64,000 nucleotides of DNA from an uncultured Oscillospiraceae bacterium (lineage in GTDB: Bacteria; Bacillota; Clostridia; Oscillospirales; Oscillospiraceae), in assembly GCA_934589705.1 (NCBI GenBank), contig CAKTOH010000008.1, forward strand, positions 1-64,000. The letters are read 5' to 3'. The notes below the pieces were generated by a model that worked only from the letters and a program-made list of their open reading frames with translations, did no database searches and was not told where the DNA came from. This document shows positions 61,400 to 64,000 of this stretch, in pieces; the stretch's first letter is position 1, and each line of letters starts with the position of its first letter. A program made the translations under genes and the position numbers.

Positions 61400-63235
61400 A
61401 TGGTTTCTCAGGACAAAATCCGTAATATTGCCATCATTGCCCACGTTGACCACGGCAAAACCACCCTGGTAGACGAAATGCTCAAGCAGGGCGGCATCTA
61501 CCGGGAGAATCAGGCCACCGTGGAGCGGGTCATGGACTCCGGCGACCTGGAGCGGGAGCGGGGCATCACCATTCTGGCTAAGAACACCTCCGTCCACTAC
61601 AAGGACTACAAGATCAACATCGTGGACACCCCGGGTCACGCCGATTTCAGTGGCGAGGTGGAGCGGATTTTGAAGATGGTCAACGGCGTTATTCTGCTGG
61701 TGGATGCCGCCGAAGGCCCCATGCCCCAGACCCGGTTCGTCCTTCAGAAAGCTCTGGAGCTGGGTCACAAGGTCATCGTGGCCGTGAACAAGATCGATAA
61801 GCCCGACGCCCGTGTCCATGAGGTCATGGACGAGGTTCTGGAGCTGCTGCTGGAGCTGGACGCCACCGATGAGCAGTTCAATTCCCCCACGGTCTTCTGC
61901 TCCGGCCGTCAGGGCACCGCTTCCTACGGCCCCGACGAGGTGGGCACCGACCTGACCCCCCTGTTTGAAACCATCGTCAACTATATTCCCGCCCCCGGCG
62001 GTGACGATACCGCGCCCTTACAGCTGCTGGTTTCCTCCATCGACTACAATGAATATGTAGGCCGGATCGCCGTGGGTCGTGTGGAGCGGGGCACCATCAA
62101 GGTCAACCAGGAAGTCACCATCTGCGACTACCACGATCCCGAGGTCAAGCAGCGGGGCAAGGTGGTTGCCCTGTATGAGTTCGACGGCCTGGCCAAGAAC
62201 CCCATTCCCGAAGCCCACGCCGGCGAAATCGTCGCCCTGTCCGGCATGGCGGACATCACCATTGGCCGTACCCTGTGCGCCCCGGACTGTGTGGAGCCTC
62301 TGCCCTTCGTGAAGATTTCCGACCCCACCATTGAAATGACCTTCGCCGTCAACGACTCTCCCTTCGCCGGCAAGGAGGGCAAGTTCGTCACCTCCCGGAA
62401 TCTCCGGGATCGGCTGGAAAAGGAGCTTCTCAAGGACGTGTCCCTGCACGTCACCGAGCAGGGCACCGATGCCTTCAACGTAGCCGGCCGGGGCGAAATG
62501 CATCTCAGCATCCTCATGGAGACCATGCGCCGGGAGGGCTACGAGTTCTCCGTGTCCACTCCCCGTGTGCTGACCAAGACCATTGACGGCAAGCTCTGCG
62601 AGCCCATCGAGCGGATGGTCGCCGACGTGCCGGAGGAGTGCATGGGCTCCGTCATCGAGAAAATGGGTCGCCGGAAGGGTGATCTTCTGGGCATGACCCC
62701 CATGGGCAGCCGCTACCGTCTGGAGTTCCTGGTTCCCTCCCGGGGCCTGTTCGGCTACCGGAACGAGTTCCTGACGGACACCCGGGGCGAGGGCATCATG
62801 TCCTCCGTGCTGGATTCCTACGCCCCCATGAAGGGCGAGATTGAGCGCCGTCAGGTGGGCTCCCTCATCGCCTTTGAGACCGGCGAGGCCGTGACCTACG
62901 GTCTGGCCGCCGCCCAGGAGCGGGGTGCTCTGTTCATCGGCGCCGGTACCCCCGTCTACGCCGGCATGGTGGTAGGCGTGTGCAGCCGGAACGAGGACAT
63001 GACCGTCAACGTCTGCAAGCGCAAGCAGCTGACCAATATGCGTGCCGCCGGTTCCGACGAGGCCACCCGGCTCACGCCCCCCAAGATCATGTCCCTGGAG
63101 CAGTGCCTGGAATTCCTGGCCGACGATGAGCTGCTGGAATGCACCCCCAAGAGCCTGCGGATCCGCAAGCGGGAGCTGGATCACAGCATCCGTATGCGCA
63201 ACCTGATGAAAAAGCGCGCTCAGGAGCAGGGTTAA
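61400..63235 (+). CDS. typA: Ribosome-binding GTPase TypA/BipA
   Basis: 611 aa, start after AAAAAGGAG. G1 AHVDHGKTTLVDEML, G3 DTPGHADFSGEVER, G4 NKIDKPDAR, then EF-G-like domains II, III and V, and the BipA-specific C-terminal region (EDMTVNVCKRKQLTNMRAAG). It binds the 70S ribosome and helps 50S assembly and stress or cold adaptation. Length and domain order are standard. Confidence 0.96.
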   Translation: MVSQDKIRNIAIIAHVDHGKTTLVDEMLKQGGIYRENQATVERVMDSGDLERERGITILAKNTSVHYKDYKINIVDTPGHADFSGEVERILKMVNGVILLVDAAEGPMPQTRFVLQKALELGHKVIVAVNKIDKPDARVHEVMDEVLELLLELDATDEQFNSPTVFCSGRQGTASYGPDEVGTDLTPLFETIVNYIPAPGGDDTAPLQLLVSSIDYNEYVGRIAVGRVERGTIKVNQEVTICDYHDPEVKQRGKVVALYEFDGLAKNPIPEAHAGEIVALSGMADITIGRTLCAPDCVEPLPFVKISDPTIEMTFAVNDSPFAGKEGKFVTSRNLRDRLEKELLKDVSLHVTEQGTDAFNVAGRGEMHLSILMETMRREGYEFSVSTPRVLTKTIDGKLCEPIERMVADVPEECMGSVIEKMGRRKGDLLGMTPMGSRYRLEFLVPSRGLFGYRNEFLTDTRGEGIMSSVLDSYAPMKGEIERRQVGSLIAFETGEAVTYGLAAAQERGALFIGAGTPVYAGMVVGVCSRNEDMTVNVCKRKQLTNMRAAGSDEATRLTPPKIMSLEQCLEFLADDELLECTPKSLRIRKRELDHSIRMRNLMKKRAQEQG

Positions 63236-63241
63236 AGCACC

Positions 63242-64000
63242 ATGAATACACGCCTTTGGGCACTGCTGTTGGCTTTTGCCCTGTGCCTGAGCGGCTGCGC
63301 CCAGGCCGCCCCGGAGGCTCCTGCCTCCGAGGCGATTTCCGAAACCTCCCAGCCGATAGCCGTGACAGAAGCCCCGGCGACCTCCGAGTCTGCTGTTTCT
63401 CTGCCTCAGCCGGTGACCACCCTGCTGACCTTCGTGGGCGACTGCACCCTGGGTGCCAACCCCAGCAATTACTACGCGGGCAGCGGCTTCATCCAGACCA
63501 TCGGTGAAAATTACGACTACCCCTTCCGGAACGTAGCCGTCTATTTTCAGAACGACAACGCCACCCTCGCCAATCTGGAAGGCCCCCTGACCGACTCCGG
63601 CAACCCTGCGGACAAAACCCACACCTTCCGGGGCCCCACGGCCTACAGCCAGATTCTCACGGAGGGTTCTGTGGATATCGTGACCCTGGCCAACAACCAC
63701 ACCCTGGACTATGGCCAGACTGGCTACAACTCCACGGTAAAAACCCTGAAAGAAGCGAATATTCCCTTTGTGGAGCGGGACGGTACCTGTCTTGTCACCC
63801 TGAACACCGGCCTGAAAATCGGCCTGTACGGCATGGTCTACTATAATCTCAACCGGCAGGCCATGGAAGCCGGCATCTCTGACCTCCAATCCCAGGGAGC
63901 CGACCTGATCGTCGTGGCCCCCCACTGGGGCGTGGAGGGCAGCTACCGCCCCACCCAGGAGCAGATGGATCTGGCCCACGCCGCCATTGACGCGGGAGCG
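63242..64000 (+). CDS. CapA-like (PGA_cap) metallophosphatase-fold lipoprotein, 3' end outside window
   Basis: Partial, 253 codons visible, open at the window end. Signal with lipobox LCLSGC (Cys19), then a Ser/Ala/Pro-rich tether to about residue 60. The domain begins TLLTFVGDCTLGANPSNYY, with NLEGPLTDSG, VTLANNHTLDYG and APHWGVE, which are the CapA/PgsA signatures related to calcineurin-like phosphatases. Roles in poly-gamma-glutamate or capsule synthesis are known for some members; here it may act on cell-surface polymer. Only 6 bases after typA and probably cotranscribed; its ribosome site is weak. Confidence 0.85.
   Translation, partial: MNTRLWALLLAFALCLSGCAQAAPEAPASEAISETSQPIAVTEAPATSESAVSLPQPVTTLLTFVGDCTLGANPSNYYAGSGFIQTIGENYDYPFRNVAVYFQNDNATLANLEGPLTDSGNPADKTHTFRGPTAYSQILTEGSVDIVTLANNHTLDYGQTGYNSTVKTLKEANIPFVERDGTCLVTLNTGLKIGLYGMVYYNLNRQAMEAGISDLQSQGADLIVVAPHWGVEGSYRPTQEQMDLAHAAIDAGA

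Noticed and set aside
63139..63507. Overlapping plus-strand frame across the typA end
   Set aside because: Shadow frame; the CapA-like lipoprotein in another frame has signal peptide and family motifs.

Overview
The window looks like chromosomal DNA of a GC-rich (by eye well above 50%) spore-forming anaerobic Firmicute, most likely a gut Clostridia member of the Oscillospirales. The evidence is AGGAGG-type ribosome sites, TTGACA/TATAAT promoters, a T-box leader, the HisG-short/HisZ pair, a YerC/HisR-like regulator, a SpoIIQ-like M23 protein, a DUF815 ATPase, BspA-like leucine-rich surface proteins and a sortase-type anchor. The species cannot be named from the sequence alone.

Layout. 0-8 kb: two large exported surface proteins on the minus strand, separated by a tandem intergenic repeat. 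8-14 kb: a VWA protein, a macro-domain/HTH protein, a VOC protein, a leucine-rich lipoprotein and a MalY-type PLP enzyme. 14-21 kb: galE, a NahK-like sugar kinase and a divergent ABC sugar importer (binding protein plus two permeases, no ATPase). 21-27 kb: an FMN-dependent hydroxyacid dehydrogenase, a small unknown protein with CstA, a MATE exporter and a purine-type phosphoribosyltransferase. 27.8-35.5 kb: a compact minus-strand histidine operon, hisR/yerC-hisZ-G-D-C-B-H-A-F-IE, mostly with 4-base overlaps. 35.6-39.1 kb: the SpoIIQ-like protein and an EF-G-like GTPase. 39.5-40.5 kb: ilvE. 40.7-47.4 kb: a phage head/packaging island (small and large terminase, portal, protease, capsid, connectors) with no integrase, lysis, replication or recognised tail-fibre gene. 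47.5-47.9 kb: a stand-alone HPt protein. 48.2-60.8 kb: a T-box-controlled branched-chain amino acid operon, ilvA-leuA-leuC-leuD-leuB-ilvB-ilvN-ilvC-ilvD-DUF815. 61.4-64 kb: typA and the start of a CapA-like lipoprotein that runs off the window.

The genes are mostly ordinary. The unusual content is between them. Almost every large intergenic gap is built from a few dispersed hairpin families. (1) A palindrome beginning near TGTCATTGCGAACCAG and ending near TGGTGTGGCAATCC. (2) A unit in which constant flanks (GGGAGCTG and CTGAGGG) enclose a hairpin whose stem sequence differs from copy to copy while staying self-complementary. (3) A unit beginning GGTGCTCCGCGCAGCGAAT that carries a second covarying hairpin. 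(4) A 218-bp IS5-like miniature element present twice, both times between a predicted promoter and the ribosome site of a gene and in the same orientation relative to it. Family 2 is the best candidate for something undescribed. Its behaviour is clearest at 2241-2881, where near-identical tandem copies carry swapped but still complementary stems.

Functionally the window covers two complete or nearly complete amino acid pathways. Histidine biosynthesis lacks only histinol-phosphate phosphatase. The leucine/valine/isoleucine set is complete apart from an isoleucine-specific threonine source. The rest concerns uptake of carbohydrate, peptides or pyruvate, surface display, and a domesticated or decayed prophage fragment.
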